DNA of 64,000 bases, taken from Comamonadaceae bacterium. GTDB taxonomy: Bacteria; Pseudomonadota; Gammaproteobacteria; Burkholderiales; Burkholderiaceae_C. The notes below the pieces were generated by a model. That model was not told the DNA's origin. It did no database searches and saw nothing but the letters and a program-made list of their open reading frames with translations. The position numbers were made by a program, and so were the translations under genes. Where the stretch lies: contig CANGLW010000001.1 of the NCBI GenBank assembly GCA_947454955.1, positions 62,001 to 126,000 of the forward strand. Reading direction: 5' to 3'. Shown piece after piece: positions 55,240 to 63,863 of the stretch; position 1 is the first letter of the stretch, and the number at the start of each line of letters is the position of its first letter.

Positions 55240-55340
55240 CCCCGCCGGCCAATACTAGTTACAGGCGGGGAACCATCGCGTTGATGGCGGGCAGGCCCGA
55301 TCTTCCTGCTCACCCGCTGAACGCACATTTCGGAAAATGT
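55240..55340 (+). promoter_or_regulatory. Structured rpsU leader with four hairpins
   Basis: Four stems can be read: CCCCGCC/GGCGGGG (55240-55246 with 55264-55270), CCATC/GATGG (55273-55287), CAGG/CCTG extended by CGGG/CCCG (about 55288-55316), and ACATTT/AAATGT (55325-55330 with 55335-55340). The last encloses CGGA, the only Shine-Dalgarno-like bases, two bases before the start codon, so translation could be controlled by folding. No known riboswitch class is recognised. Confidence 0.5.
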
Positions 55341-55341
55341 A

Positions 55342-55554
55342 ATGACGACGATCCGTGTTAAAGAAAACGAGCCGTTTGACGTGGCCCTGCGCCGCTTCAA
55401 GCGCACCATTGAAAAATTGGGTCTGCTGACCGACTTGCGTGCCCGCGAGTTCTACGAGAAGCCCACCGCTGAGCGCAAGCGCAAGAAAGCTGCTGCTGTC
55501 AAGCGCAACTACAAGCGCATCCGCGCCATGCAGTTGCCCAAGAAGCTGTACTGA
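55342..55554 (+). CDS. rpsU: 30S ribosomal protein S21
   Basis: A 70-residue S21 with the expected basic C terminus ([16 protein letters not shown]) and the core [18 protein letters not shown]. It sits on the platform of the 30S subunit and helps initiation. It follows a TATAAT promoter and a folded leader, and is followed by a strong terminator. An out-of-register ATG lies six bases upstream (55336), but the family start fits 55342. Confidence 0.97.
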   Translation: MTTIRVKENEPFDVALRRFKRTIEKLGLLTDLRAREFYEKPTAERKRKKAAAVKRNYKRIRAMQLPKKLY

Positions 55555-55593
55555 TCAGCGCGATGTTGCAAAGCCTTCAGGCTTTGCCATCTC

Positions 55594-55627
55594 AAACCCG
55601 CGCCCGGGACGCCAGCGCGGGTTTTTT
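55594..55627 (+). terminator. Intrinsic terminator after rpsU
   Basis: AAACCCGCGC and GCGCGGGTTT form a ten-pair stem with an 11-base loop, followed by TTTTTTATTTT. A smaller perfect hairpin (GCAAAGCC/GGCTTTGC, 55568-55587) lies just before it. yqeY begins only 16 bases later, so it depends on read-through or on a promoter inside this region. Confidence 0.88.
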
Positions 55628-55642
55628 ATTTTAGAGAACACC

Positions 55643-56086
55643 ATGCTCAAAGACCAAATCACCGATGACATGAAAACCGCCATGCGCGCCAAAGACAGCG
55701 AGCGCCTGGGCACCATCCGCCTGCTGCTGGCGGCCATGAAGCAAAAAGAAGTGGACGAGCGCATCACCCTGGACGACATGGGCGTGATTGCCATCGTGGA
55801 CAAGCTCATCAAGCAGCGCAAAGACTCGGTGGCCGCCTATGTGGCTGCGGCGCGCCAAGACCTGGCTGACAAAGAAAGCAGCGAGATCAAGGTGCTCGAG
55901 GCTTACCTGCCCCAGCGCATGAGCGCCGATGAAGTGACCGCCGCCGTCAAGGCCATCGTGGCCGAACTGGGTGCCTCAGGCCCTGGCGACATGGGCAAGG
56001 TCATGGGCGTGGTCAAAACCCGCCTGGCCGGCAAGGCCGACATGGGTCAAGTGTCTGCAGCCGTCAAAGCGGCTTTGGCGCCTTGA
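55643..56086 (+). CDS. yqeY: GatB/YqeY domain protein
   Basis: A 147-residue YqeY protein. It has the family opening LKDQITDDMKTAMRAKDSERLGTIR and the C-terminal QVSAAVKAALA, related to the tail domain of the GatB amidotransferase subunit, which contacts tRNA. The function of stand-alone YqeY is not proven. The rpsU-yqeY neighbourhood is common and often continues to dnaG/rpoD, which are absent here. The start at 55643 lies right after the rpsU terminator; the long open frame upstream is not coding. Confidence 0.92.
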   Translation: MLKDQITDDMKTAMRAKDSERLGTIRLLLAAMKQKEVDERITLDDMGVIAIVDKLIKQRKDSVAAYVAAARQDLADKESSEIKVLEAYLPQRMSADEVTAAVKAIVAELGASGPGDMGKVMGVVKTRLAGKADMGQVSAAVKAALAP

Positions 56087-56135
56087 ACCTTTTGCGCCCT
56101 TGAACGCCAAGCTCACCCATGAGCTTGGGCCCACA

Positions 56136-56170
56136 AAAAAGCCCCTGCTGCTTGCGCACAGGGGCTTTTT
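56136..56170. terminator. Bidirectional terminator between yqeY and pmbA
   Basis: AAAAAGCCCCTG and CAGGGGCTTTTT form a 12-pair stem with an 11-base loop, with T-tracts on both strands. A second perfect hairpin (CCAAGCTC/GAGCTTGG, 56107-56128) lies next to it. It serves two convergent genes. Confidence 0.9.
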
Positions 56171-56185
56171 GCTGAAGCTCTGGTC

Positions 56186-57613
56186 TCAGCTGCCCGCCAC
56201 CTTCATGCGGTTGATCAAGATGGAGCCCACGGTTTTTGCGCCGTAGTTGTAGGTGTCCGCGCCCACCGCGGTGATGCCTTTGAGCATGTCTTTCATGTTG
56301 CCGGCAATCGTGATCTCGTGCACCGGGTAGACAATGCGGCCCTTTTCCACCCAAAAGCCGCTGGCCCCGCGCGAATAGTCGCCGGTCACATAGTTCACGC
56401 CCTGGCCCATGAGCTCGGTCACGAGCAAACCGGTGCCCAGTTTTTGAAGCATCTCTTCGAGCGTGTCAGTCGCTTTGGTTTGGCGGGAATGCAAAATCAA
56501 ATTGTGTGAGCCACCCGCATTGCCGGTGGTGGGCATGCCCAGTTTGCGGGCCGAGTAGCTGCTTAAAAAATAACCCTGCACACGCCCGGCCTCAATGACC
56601 TGACGCGCTTTCACGCGCACGCCTTCATCGTCAAATGGCGAGCTGCCTTTGCCGCGCAGCACAAACGGGTCTTCCAGCACATCGATGAATTTGGGCAGCA
56701 CGGGCTTGCCAAGGCTGTTCAACAAAAAGCTGCTTTTGCGGTAGAGCGCGCCGCCACTCAAAGCCTGCACCAAAGCACCTAACAAGCCCGCAGCCAAGGG
56801 CGACTCAAACAGCACCGGGCATTGGGTGGTGGGGATCTTGCGTGCGTTCAAGCGGCTCAAGGCGCGCTGAGCAGCGTAGCGGCCAATGTCCTCAGGGGCG
56901 GCCAAGTCTTCAGGGTAACGGTGCGAGCTGTACCAGTAGTCGCGCTGCATGTCGTCGCCACTGCCGGCAATCGGCGAGACCGACACCGAGTGGCGCGAGC
57001 TGGCGTAACCACCGCGAAAACCGTGGGTGTGCGCGCTGAAAAAATGCGACTGCTGGGCCGACACACTCGCACCCTCGCTGTTGGTGATGCGCGCATCCAC
57101 GCACAGGGCCGCCGCCTCGGTTTGGCGCGCAATCTCCGCGGCTTGCGCAGCGTTGATGTCCCATGGTTTGAACAGGTCCAGGTCGGTGCGCTGCTCGCTG
57201 GGCTGGGCGATGTCGGCCTCATCGGGCAAGCTGGCAAACGGGTCTTCGGCGGTGAAGCGCGCGATGTCGTAGGCGGCTTGAACGGTTTGTTCGATCGCTT
57301 GTTGAGAAAAGTCAGAAGTGCTGGCATTCCCCCGGCGCTGACCCACGTAGACGGTGACGCCTAAAGACTTGTCGCGGTTGCGCTCCACGTTTTCCAACTC
57401 GCCTTTGCGCACCGACACACTCAGCCCACAGCCTTCCGAGGCTTCAGCGCCTGCATCGGTAGCACCGAGTTTTTTGGCGTGCTTGAGTGCGGCGTCCACC
57501 AGCGACTCAAAGTGGCTGCGGGTGTAGCTGAAACCTTGCTTGTCAGCGGCTGTGCTGGTGGGTTTCGAGGAAGATTTAGCCAATTTGGCCGTGCGTGGGG
57601 TAGCTTTGTTCAT
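56186..57613 (-). CDS. pmbA: Metalloprotease-related protein PmbA/TldE
   Basis: A 475-residue PmbA (TldE), partner of the protease TldD, which matures microcin-type peptides and helps degrade some antitoxins. Segments TVYVGQRRGNASTSDFS, VLFESPLAAGLLGALVQALSGGALYR and the C-terminal GNMKDMLKGITAVGADTYNYG match the family. tldD is not in this window. I start at the ATG at 57613; the open frame to 57643 would overlap yjgA. Only 23 bases separate it from divergent yjgA. Confidence 0.93.
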   Translation of the reverse strand: MNKATPRTAKLAKSSSKPTSTAADKQGFSYTRSHFESLVDAALKHAKKLGATDAGAEASEGCGLSVSVRKGELENVERNRDKSLGVTVYVGQRRGNASTSDFSQQAIEQTVQAAYDIARFTAEDPFASLPDEADIAQPSEQRTDLDLFKPWDINAAQAAEIARQTEAAALCVDARITNSEGASVSAQQSHFFSAHTHGFRGGYASSRHSVSVSPIAGSGDDMQRDYWYSSHRYPEDLAAPEDIGRYAAQRALSRLNARKIPTTQCPVLFESPLAAGLLGALVQALSGGALYRKSSFLLNSLGKPVLPKFIDVLEDPFVLRGKGSSPFDDEGVRVKARQVIEAGRVQGYFLSSYSARKLGMPTTGNAGGSHNLILHSRQTKATDTLEEMLQKLGTGLLVTELMGQGVNYVTGDYSRGASGFWVEKGRIVYPVHEITIAGNMKDMLKGITAVGADTYNYGAKTVGSILINRMKVAGS

Positions 57614-57636
57614 ATCGATCGTTATGATACTTGCCC

Positions 57637-58269
57637 ATGTCACGCAAACCTAAAAAAGGGTATTTCGTCAAAGGACAGTTTGTCGCCGAAGGCAGCGAAC
57701 TGGACCTGGAGCTCAAACGCGAGCTCAAAGGCGATACCGAAATCAGCAAAACCGACCTCAAACGCGAAAGCGCTGAGCTGCAAAAACTTGGCGAGGACTT
57801 GCTGACCCTGCGCGCCGATTTGATGGAAAAAATTGCCCTGCCCGACAAGCTGGTGGACGCGGTGGCTGAGGCCAAACGCATCACCAACTTTGAGGGCAAG
57901 CGCCGCCAGATGCAGTTCATCGGCAAGCTCATGCGCCAGCTCGAACCTGAGTTGGTGCAAGCAGCCAAAGACGCCTTGGTGGAACAACACACCCCTTCGG
58001 CCCTGGACACGCAGCTGCTGCACCAGGCCGAGCAATGGCGTCACCGTTTGATTGAGAGCGACGACGCCCTGGCCCAGTGGATGAACCTAGCGCCCCAAAC
58101 CGACAGCCAGCAACTGCGCGCCCTGGTGCGCCAGGCCCGCAAAGACGCCAAGCCTGAGAAGCCCGGTGAAGCACCGCGCCACGGCCGCGCCTACCGCGAG
58201 ATTTACCAATTGGTGCGCGAGCAACTCGAAGCTGCGCACGACATCCCTGAGAACACCGACCCGACATGA
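57637..58269 (+). CDS. yjgA: Ribosome-associated protein YjgA (DUF615)
   Basis: A 210-residue YjgA/DUF615 protein. The C-terminal half (ALRALVRQARKDAKPE-like LRALVRQARKDAK and YREIYQLVRE) is typical, and the N terminus (MSRKPKKGYFVKGQFV) is basic. YjgA associates with the large ribosomal subunit during assembly. Start at 57637; a TATGAT box (57623-57628) ends only eight bases before it, so the mRNA may be almost leaderless. It overlaps mog by ATGA. Confidence 0.92.
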   Translation: MSRKPKKGYFVKGQFVAEGSELDLELKRELKGDTEISKTDLKRESAELQKLGEDLLTLRADLMEKIALPDKLVDAVAEAKRITNFEGKRRQMQFIGKLMRQLEPELVQAAKDALVEQHTPSALDTQLLHQAEQWRHRLIESDDALAQWMNLAPQTDSQQLRALVRQARKDAKPEKPGEAPRHGRAYREIYQLVREQLEAAHDIPENTDPT

Positions 58270-58865
58270 GCGAGCTGCACGACCCCATCAAGATAGGCAT
58301 TGTCTCGGTGAGTGACCGCGCCTCAACCGGTGTGTACGAAGACAAGGGCCTGCCTGCGCTGCAAGACTGGCTGCAAAAGGCATTGAAGAACCCCATCACC
58401 TTCGAGCCACGTTTGATTCCTGATGAGCAAGCGCAAATCAGCCAGACCTTGATTGACTTGGTGGAGGCAGGTTGCGCGCTGGTGCTCACCACCGGTGGCA
58501 CCGGCCCTGCCCTGCGCGATGTCACGCCCGAGGCCACGCTGGCGGTGGCCCACAAAGAGATGCCCGGCTTTGGCGAGCAAATGCGTCAGATCAGCCTGAA
58601 GTTTGTGCCCACCGCCATCCTCTCGCGCCAGGTGGCGGTGATCCGCGACAAAACACTCATCATCAACCTGCCTGGGCAACCCAAGTCGATCGCTGAAACC
58701 TTGGAAGGCCTGAAGGACGCAGATGGCAAGCCCGTGGTGCACGGCATTTTTGCCGCGGTGCCTTATTGCGTGGACTTGATCGGCGGACCGTACATGGAAA
58801 CCAACGACGAGGTCTGCAAAGCGTTTCGGCCCAAGACCGCCATCAGGCCGCCGCGCACCGCCTGA
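58266..58865 (+). CDS. mog: Molybdopterin adenylyltransferase
   Basis: A 199-residue Mog protein. IGIVSVSDRASTGVYEDKGLPAL opens the MoaB/Mog fold, TTGGTGPALRDVTPEA binds molybdopterin and NLPGQPKSIAETLEGL closes the site. It adenylates molybdopterin before molybdenum insertion. Both the nitrate reductase and the cox-like hydroxylase of this window need the product. Coupled to yjgA by a four-base overlap. Confidence 0.94.
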   Translation: MSELHDPIKIGIVSVSDRASTGVYEDKGLPALQDWLQKALKNPITFEPRLIPDEQAQISQTLIDLVEAGCALVLTTGGTGPALRDVTPEATLAVAHKEMPGFGEQMRQISLKFVPTAILSRQVAVIRDKTLIINLPGQPKSIAETLEGLKDADGKPVVHGIFAAVPYCVDLIGGPYMETNDEVCKAFRPKTAIRPPRTA

Positions 58866-58884
58866 GCGTTTATTCAACGACGGC

Positions 58885-59637
58885 TTACTTGCCGATGAGT
58901 TGGTTGAGCTTGGCCACGTCGCTGGCTTGATCAGCGGCTGAGCCCGACATCGGGCCACCGAGTTTTTCAAGGGCTGCGCGCAGCTGGGCGATTTGCGCTT
59001 CTTGCGCCACCGCGTTGTCAATCAAACCGCGCATGGCCTGGCTCAAGGGGTCGTCGTTGGCGGTGACGCCATAAGCTGAGAAACCCATTTTCGAGGCTGC
59101 CTCTTCGCGCAGCGCGTCTTGCTCAGCCTGGATGATGCGGGCCGGGTTGCCCACCGCGGTCGCACCCGAAGGCACCGGCTTGGTGACCACCGCGTTGCTG
59201 CCTATCTTGGCGCCGTCTTCCACGGTGAAACCACCCAGCACCTTGGCACCTGCCCCCACCACCACATTCTTGCCCAGCGTGGGGTGGCGCTTGGCGCCTT
59301 TGTAAAGCGAGGTGCCACCCAAGGTTACGCCGTGGTAAATCGTGCAGCCATCACCCACCTCGGCCGTCTCGCCAATCACCACGCCCATGCCGTGGTCGAT
59401 GAACACACCGCGGCCGATCTTGGCGGCGGGGTGAATCTCAATGCCGGTGAGGATGCGCGAGAGGTGCGAAATAAAACGCCCCAACCACTTGAAGCCGCCA
59501 TGCCAGCAAGCATACGCCCAACGGTGCAACACCAGCGCGTGCAAACCTGGGTAGCAGGTCAGCACTTCCCAAGCGCTGCGGGCGGCCGGGTCGCGGTCAA
59601 GAATGCATTGGATGTCGGATTGAAGACGCGAAAACAT
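58885..59637 (-). CDS. cysE: Serine O-acetyltransferase
   Basis: A 250-residue CysE. The N-terminal helical part is followed by left-handed beta-helix repeats. [38 protein letters not shown] shows the hexapeptide pattern with the active-site His and Asp. It makes O-acetylserine for cysteine synthesis. The C-terminal ~60 residues are rich in Ala/Gln. It lies nine bases after trmJ on the same strand, convergent with mog. Confidence 0.93.
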   Translation of the reverse strand: MFSRLQSDIQCILDRDPAARSAWEVLTCYPGLHALVLHRWAYACWHGGFKWLGRFISHLSRILTGIEIHPAAKIGRGVFIDHGMGVVIGETAEVGDGCTIYHGVTLGGTSLYKGAKRHPTLGKNVVVGAGAKVLGGFTVEDGAKIGSNAVVTKPVPSGATAVGNPARIIQAEQDALREEAASKMGFSAYGVTANDDPLSQAMRGLIDNAVAQEAQIAQLRAALEKLGGPMSGSAADQASDVAKLNQLIGK

Positions 59638-59646
59638 GGCCCAAGT

Positions 59647-60507
59647 CTAATCTTCTGCAGAAGGCTTTGCAGTCGCTGGGGGCACTGTGGCCCGCGCGGT
59701 TTGTTGCATGGCCTTGGCAATGCCTCGCAAGATGTGGATGTCTTCTTGCGCCAACTGCGCGCGGTTGAAGAGCTGGTTCAAGCGCGGCATGAGTTTTTTC
59801 GGCGAGGTCGGGTCGAGAAAACCCACATCCACCAAGGCTTGCTCTAAATGCGTGAGCATGCCCGCCACCTGCTGCGCATCGGCCAGGGGTTTGGCCTCTT
59901 CGTTCGGCACAGGCTGCGTGTTGACTTGGGGGCTTGTGCTTGGGTGAACCGCTGGCCCAAAACCACCCGCAGCACCCAGGCGCTGCATCAAAGCCAAACG
60001 CCAGTCGTAGGCAATCACCTGCAGGGCCGAGGCCAGGTTGAGCGAACCGAACTGCGGGTTGGTGGGAATGCTCAGGCAGGTGTGGCAGCGGTACACGTCT
60101 TCGTTGCGCATGCCAAAGCGCTCCGAGCCAAACAAAAAACCCATACCCACATCAGCCTCCAAGCCTTGACTGGCTTGCACCCAATGCTCGCTTTTCAATA
60201 GCACATCAAAATGCTCACGCGGTGTGCGGGTGGGCGGGCCAAAGTCGCGCGGGGTCATGGCGGTGGCGCACAGGTGCGTGATGTCATCCAGGGCGTCGTC
60301 CAAGGTCTCAACGATGCGGGCGTTCTCCAGCACGTCCAGTGCCCCGCTGGCGCGTTGGATGGTTTCTTCTTTACGCAGCACATTGGGCCAGCGCGGGGCG
60401 ACCAGCACCAGTTCGTCAAAGCCCATGACCTTCATGGCGCGTGCAGCCGCCCCCACATTGCCGGCGTGGCTGGTCTGGATCAGGATGAAACGGGTGCGGA
60501 TGGGCAT
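59647..60507 (-). CDS. trmJ: tRNA (Cm32/Um32) methyltransferase TrmJ
   Basis: A 286-residue SPOUT methyltransferase. The opening [24 protein letters not shown] and the knot [25 protein letters not shown] match TrmJ, which 2'-O-methylates base 32 of tRNA. The C-terminal part is longer than the catalytic fold, as usual for the family. It is divergent from suhB (142 bases apart), as in many proteobacteria. Confidence 0.92.
   Translation of the reverse strand: MPIRTRFILIQTSHAGNVGAAARAMKVMGFDELVLVAPRWPNVLRKEETIQRASGALDVLENARIVETLDDALDDITHLCATAMTPRDFGPPTRTPREHFDVLLKSEHWVQASQGLEADVGMGFLFGSERFGMRNEDVYRCHTCLSIPTNPQFGSLNLASALQVIAYDWRLALMQRLGAAGGFGPAVHPSTSPQVNTQPVPNEEAKPLADAQQVAGMLTHLEQALVDVGFLDPTSPKKLMPRLNQLFNRAQLAQEDIHILRGIAKAMQQTARATVPPATAKPSAED
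60186..60202 (-). repeat. Copy of dispersed 17-base motif
   Basis: Minus-strand GCTATTGAAAAGCGAGC inside trmJ, read as part of Val-Leu-Leu-Lys-Ser-Glu, a third reading frame. Confidence 0.45.
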
Positions 60508-60649
60508 GGCGAAACAACAAGCGCAAACTGCTGACAGGACAGGCTCTGCGCAGGAGGGTAAAATGGCCTATTGTCGCCCAGCGCATCGTCGCCAGGCTTG
60601 CCCGCTCTTCAATCATCGGCAACGCTCGCGTTGCTTCGAGGTTCACAAC

Positions 60650-61624
60650 ATGTCTTCACCCAACCTGCACCCCATGCTCAACGTGGCCATCAAAGCTGCG
60701 CGCGCTGCCGGATCGATCATCAACCGCGCGGCCCTGGACGTGGAATCGGTGCGTATTTCGCAAAAACAGGTCAACGACTTCGTCACCGAGGTCGACCATG
60801 CCAGCGAGCAGGCCATCATCGAGACCCTGCTCACCGCCTACCCTGGGCACGGCATTTTGGGTGAAGAAACCGGCAGCCAGTACGGCGCCAAAGACTCCGA
60901 ATTCGTCTGGATCATCGACCCCCTCGATGGCACCACCAATTTCATCCACGGCTTTCCGGTGTACTGCGTGAGCATTGCGCTGGCCGTGCGCGGCAAGATT
61001 GAACAGGCGGTGATTTACGACCCCACCCGCAACGACCTGTTCACCGCCACCAAGGGCCGTGGCGCTTACATGAACGAGCGCCGTATCCGCGTGAGCAAGC
61101 GCACCGAGCTGTCGCAGTGTTTGATTTCCACCGGCTTCCCCTTCCGCAAGGGCGACAACTTCCCCGCCTACCTGGCCATGATGAGCGAGGTGATGCAACG
61201 CACCGCAGGCTTGCGTCGCCCCGGTGCTGCTGCGCTGGACCTGGCTTATGTGGCCGCCGGTTTCACCGATGGCTTTTTTGAAACTGGCTTGCAACCCTGG
61301 GACGTGGCCGCAGGCTCGCTCTTGGTGACCGAAGCCGGTGGCCTGGTGGGCAACTTCACCGGCGAAGCGGATTTTCTTGAGCACAAAGAATGCTTGGCGG
61401 GCGCACCGCGCATTTACGGCCAGTTGGTGCCCATGCTGGCCAAGTTCAGCAAGTTTGCGGGCGCTGAGGCCAAGTCTCGTGCGGACATGGCGCAAGACGT
61501 GGTGCGCCACAAAATCAGCCAGGCCCACAACGCCTCAGAAGGTGCCGCCCAAGATGCAGCAGCTGATGACGTGGCTGCCAACAACTCGGGTAACAACCCG
61601 GGTGCTGACACAGCGCCGTTTTAA
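60650..61624 (+). CDS. suhB: Inositol monophosphatase family protein SuhB
   Basis: A 324-residue SuhB-type phosphatase. Metal and substrate residues are seen in [23 protein letters not shown] and the C-terminal [15 protein letters not shown]. SuhB also binds RNA polymerase in rRNA antitermination complexes of E. coli. After residue ~265 there is an Ala/Asn/Asp-rich tail of about 55 residues not found in E. coli SuhB. I start at 60650; the much longer open frame upstream runs antisense to trmJ. Confidence 0.92.
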   Translation: MSSPNLHPMLNVAIKAARAAGSIINRAALDVESVRISQKQVNDFVTEVDHASEQAIIETLLTAYPGHGILGEETGSQYGAKDSEFVWIIDPLDGTTNFIHGFPVYCVSIALAVRGKIEQAVIYDPTRNDLFTATKGRGAYMNERRIRVSKRTELSQCLISTGFPFRKGDNFPAYLAMMSEVMQRTAGLRRPGAAALDLAYVAAGFTDGFFETGLQPWDVAAGSLLVTEAGGLVGNFTGEADFLEHKECLAGAPRIYGQLVPMLAKFSKFAGAEAKSRADMAQDVVRHKISQAHNASEGAAQDAAADDVAANNSGNNPGADTAPF

Positions 61625-61646
61625 GGTCCCGGTTTAACCTGCTGTT

Positions 61647-63833
61647 TCAAGCCACCGCAGACGCTGAGGTGGCATTGGCGGCCTCCAGCCCCCAGTGGCT
61701 CAGCGGCTCGGGCCGGCCAAACAAAAAGCCCTGGAACAACTCGCAGCCATAGCTAGAGAGTTTGTCGTACTGGTCGAAAGTTTCCACCCCTTCGGTCAAT
61801 GCCATCAGGTCCATATTTTGGGCCAGTGACAAGATGGTGCGCACCATGCTGGCGTCATCGGGGTTGCGGTTGACGTTTTGCACAAAGCTGCGGCTGATCT
61901 TGACCTGCGCCAAAGGCAGTTGCTTGAGCAAATTCAGTGGCGTGTACCCCGTGCCGAAATCATCCATCGCAAAACGCACACCCAGTTCACGCAGCGCGCG
62001 CATTTTGCCGAGCAAATTCTCAGCCTGGCCGGGCTGAATTTCTTTGAACTCCAGCGTCAAGCGGTAAGGGTTGGCGCCGGTTTCGCGCAAGACCTGCGCG
62101 ACGTGGTCGGCAAAGTCCGGTTGCTCCAGCGCACAAGGGCTGATGTTGACCGACAGGTTCAAGCCCCGGGTCGATGGCTGTGTGGCCCAAAGGCCCAGTT
62201 GCTGACAAGCTGCGCGCAAGGCCCAATCGTTGATGGGCATCACCAAGGGGTTGGCCTGGCTCATGTCCATGAACTCGGGCGGGTTCAAAAAGCCTCGCAC
62301 CGGGTGGTTCCAACGCACATAAGCCTCGTAGCCAATGATCTGTTTGTGCGCGTCCATCATGGGCTGGTAATACAGCACAAACTCGTTGTTCTGCAAGGCG
62401 CGGTTGATGTCGACCTTGAGGGCGGCGCGCGCCAGCACCGAGCTTTGCATGGTTTCATCAAAAAAGCGCAAGGTGTTGCGCCCTGCGGCTTTGGCCTGGT
62501 ACATGGCCATGTCCGCGTGTTTGAGCAGATCGTCCAGCAGGGTGGCTTGCGCGCGGAACAACACCACCCCCATGCTGGCCGCAGGCGCATAGGTTTTGCC
62601 GCAGACCACCATGCTCTCGTTGAGCCGGGTGAGGATTTTCATGGCCACCTGCTCGGCCTGGTAAACCGCCACACCCTCCAGGTCGCTTAAGTTTTCAATC
62701 ATCACCACAAACTCATCGCCCCCAAAGCGAGAGGCTGTGTCGCCCTCACGCACCGCCTGTGAGAGGCGCCGGGCCACCTCGATGAGCATCTCGTCGCCCG
62801 CGTCATGGCCCAAGGTGTCGTTGATGGTTTTGAAGTTGTCCAGGTCCAGGAACATCAGCGCGGCATGGCGCTGGGTACGCGCGCTGATGATTTGCGCCTG
62901 ACGGATGCGGTCAATCATCAGCCGGCGGTTGGGCAGATCGGTGAGCTGGTCATAAAAGGCCAAACGCAAATTGCTTTCTTCGGTGGCCTTGAGGTGGGTG
63001 ATGTCGGTCAAGCTGCCATAGGCCTGCAGGTACTGCATGTCTTCGCGGTACACCGACGCATTGCCGCGCAACCAGCGTATGCGGTCGTCGGTGTTTTGAA
63101 TTCGAAACTCGTGGCGCCACACCGAACCGTGTGCAGCGGCCTCTTGCATGGAGAGCTTGAGTGCAGCCATGTCTTGCGGGTGCACCAGCTCAAACAACTG
63201 CGCGGCCGATTGCACCAGGGCCTCGGCCTTGACCCCAAAAATCGTCTCTACTGCCGGGCTGGCATAGGGCATCGAGACCACGCCTCGCGCACCCTGGATG
63301 AGTTGAAACAACATGTCGGGCGTGCGCTCAGCCACACGGTGAATGAACGCGAGCTGACTGGCCAGCGCCTTGGCCAATTCTTTTTCCTGGGTGACGTCTT
63401 GCAGGCTGACCAGCAAATGCTGCTGCCCGCCCAACATGATGATGGCGCCGCTCCAACGGATCACTTTGCTGATGCCATGCTTGAACACCATGGGGATTTC
63501 CAAGTCATGCACGCGGCCGTGGCGGTACACCTTGTCGATGGTGGCTTGCTGTGTGGGCTTGTCAGACCACAGCCCCAAGTCGCTCACATGGCGCCCCACC
63601 ACCTCGGCGCTGCTAAAGCCGGTGAGCGCCATCCACTCTTGGTTCACGCGCAGCAGCTTACCGTCTTGCAGGGTGGACAGGCTCATGGCCACCGGGCTGT
63701 CGTCAAACGCGGCTTGCATGAGGGAGGCATCCAGGGGCAGCGTGGATTCAATTTGGATGCGGCGCACCCAATCCTCTAAGGAGGCTTTGAGTTGTTGAAC
63801 GTCGGCTTGGGCGGTGGGGGTGGTAGGACTCAA
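61647..63833 (-). CDS. PAS-GGDEF-EAL cyclic-di-GMP signalling protein
   Basis: A protein of up to 728 residues. Two PAS-like domains lie at about 25-150 and 155-285. The GGDEF domain has an intact GGDEF (371-375). The EAL domain keeps most metal ligands (LSVNIS, DDFGTGY, TEGVE, FQGFLFGRP) but reads Glu503-Ala-Tyr in place of EAL and KIS in place of KID. It may make, degrade or sense c-di-GMP. The first codon of the frame is TTG (63833) without a clear ribosome site; a GTG at 63767 with GAGGA ahead of it is a good alternative. It lies 30 bases after another EAL gene. Confidence 0.88.
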   Translation of the reverse strand: MSPTTPTAQADVQQLKASLEDWVRRIQIESTLPLDASLMQAAFDDSPVAMSLSTLQDGKLLRVNQEWMALTGFSSAEVVGRHVSDLGLWSDKPTQQATIDKVYRHGRVHDLEIPMVFKHGISKVIRWSGAIIMLGGQQHLLVSLQDVTQEKELAKALASQLAFIHRVAERTPDMLFQLIQGARGVVSMPYASPAVETIFGVKAEALVQSAAQLFELVHPQDMAALKLSMQEAAAHGSVWRHEFRIQNTDDRIRWLRGNASVYREDMQYLQAYGSLTDITHLKATEESNLRLAFYDQLTDLPNRRLMIDRIRQAQIISARTQRHAALMFLDLDNFKTINDTLGHDAGDEMLIEVARRLSQAVREGDTASRFGGDEFVVMIENLSDLEGVAVYQAEQVAMKILTRLNESMVVCGKTYAPAASMGVVLFRAQATLLDDLLKHADMAMYQAKAAGRNTLRFFDETMQSSVLARAALKVDINRALQNNEFVLYYQPMMDAHKQIIGYEAYVRWNHPVRGFLNPPEFMDMSQANPLVMPINDWALRAACQQLGLWATQPSTRGLNLSVNISPCALEQPDFADHVAQVLRETGANPYRLTLEFKEIQPGQAENLLGKMRALRELGVRFAMDDFGTGYTPLNLLKQLPLAQVKISRSFVQNVNRNPDDASMVRTILSLAQNMDLMALTEGVETFDQYDKLSSYGCELFQGFLFGRPEPLSHWGLEAANATSASAVA

Positions 63834-63863
63834 AGGAGTTAGGGATAAAAGTTCTTGAATGAC

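Noticed and set aside
60224-60649. N-terminal extension of suhB in the long open frame
   Set aside because: The region is antisense to trmJ and the translation has no relation to inositol phosphatases; the ATG at 60650 gives the normal start.
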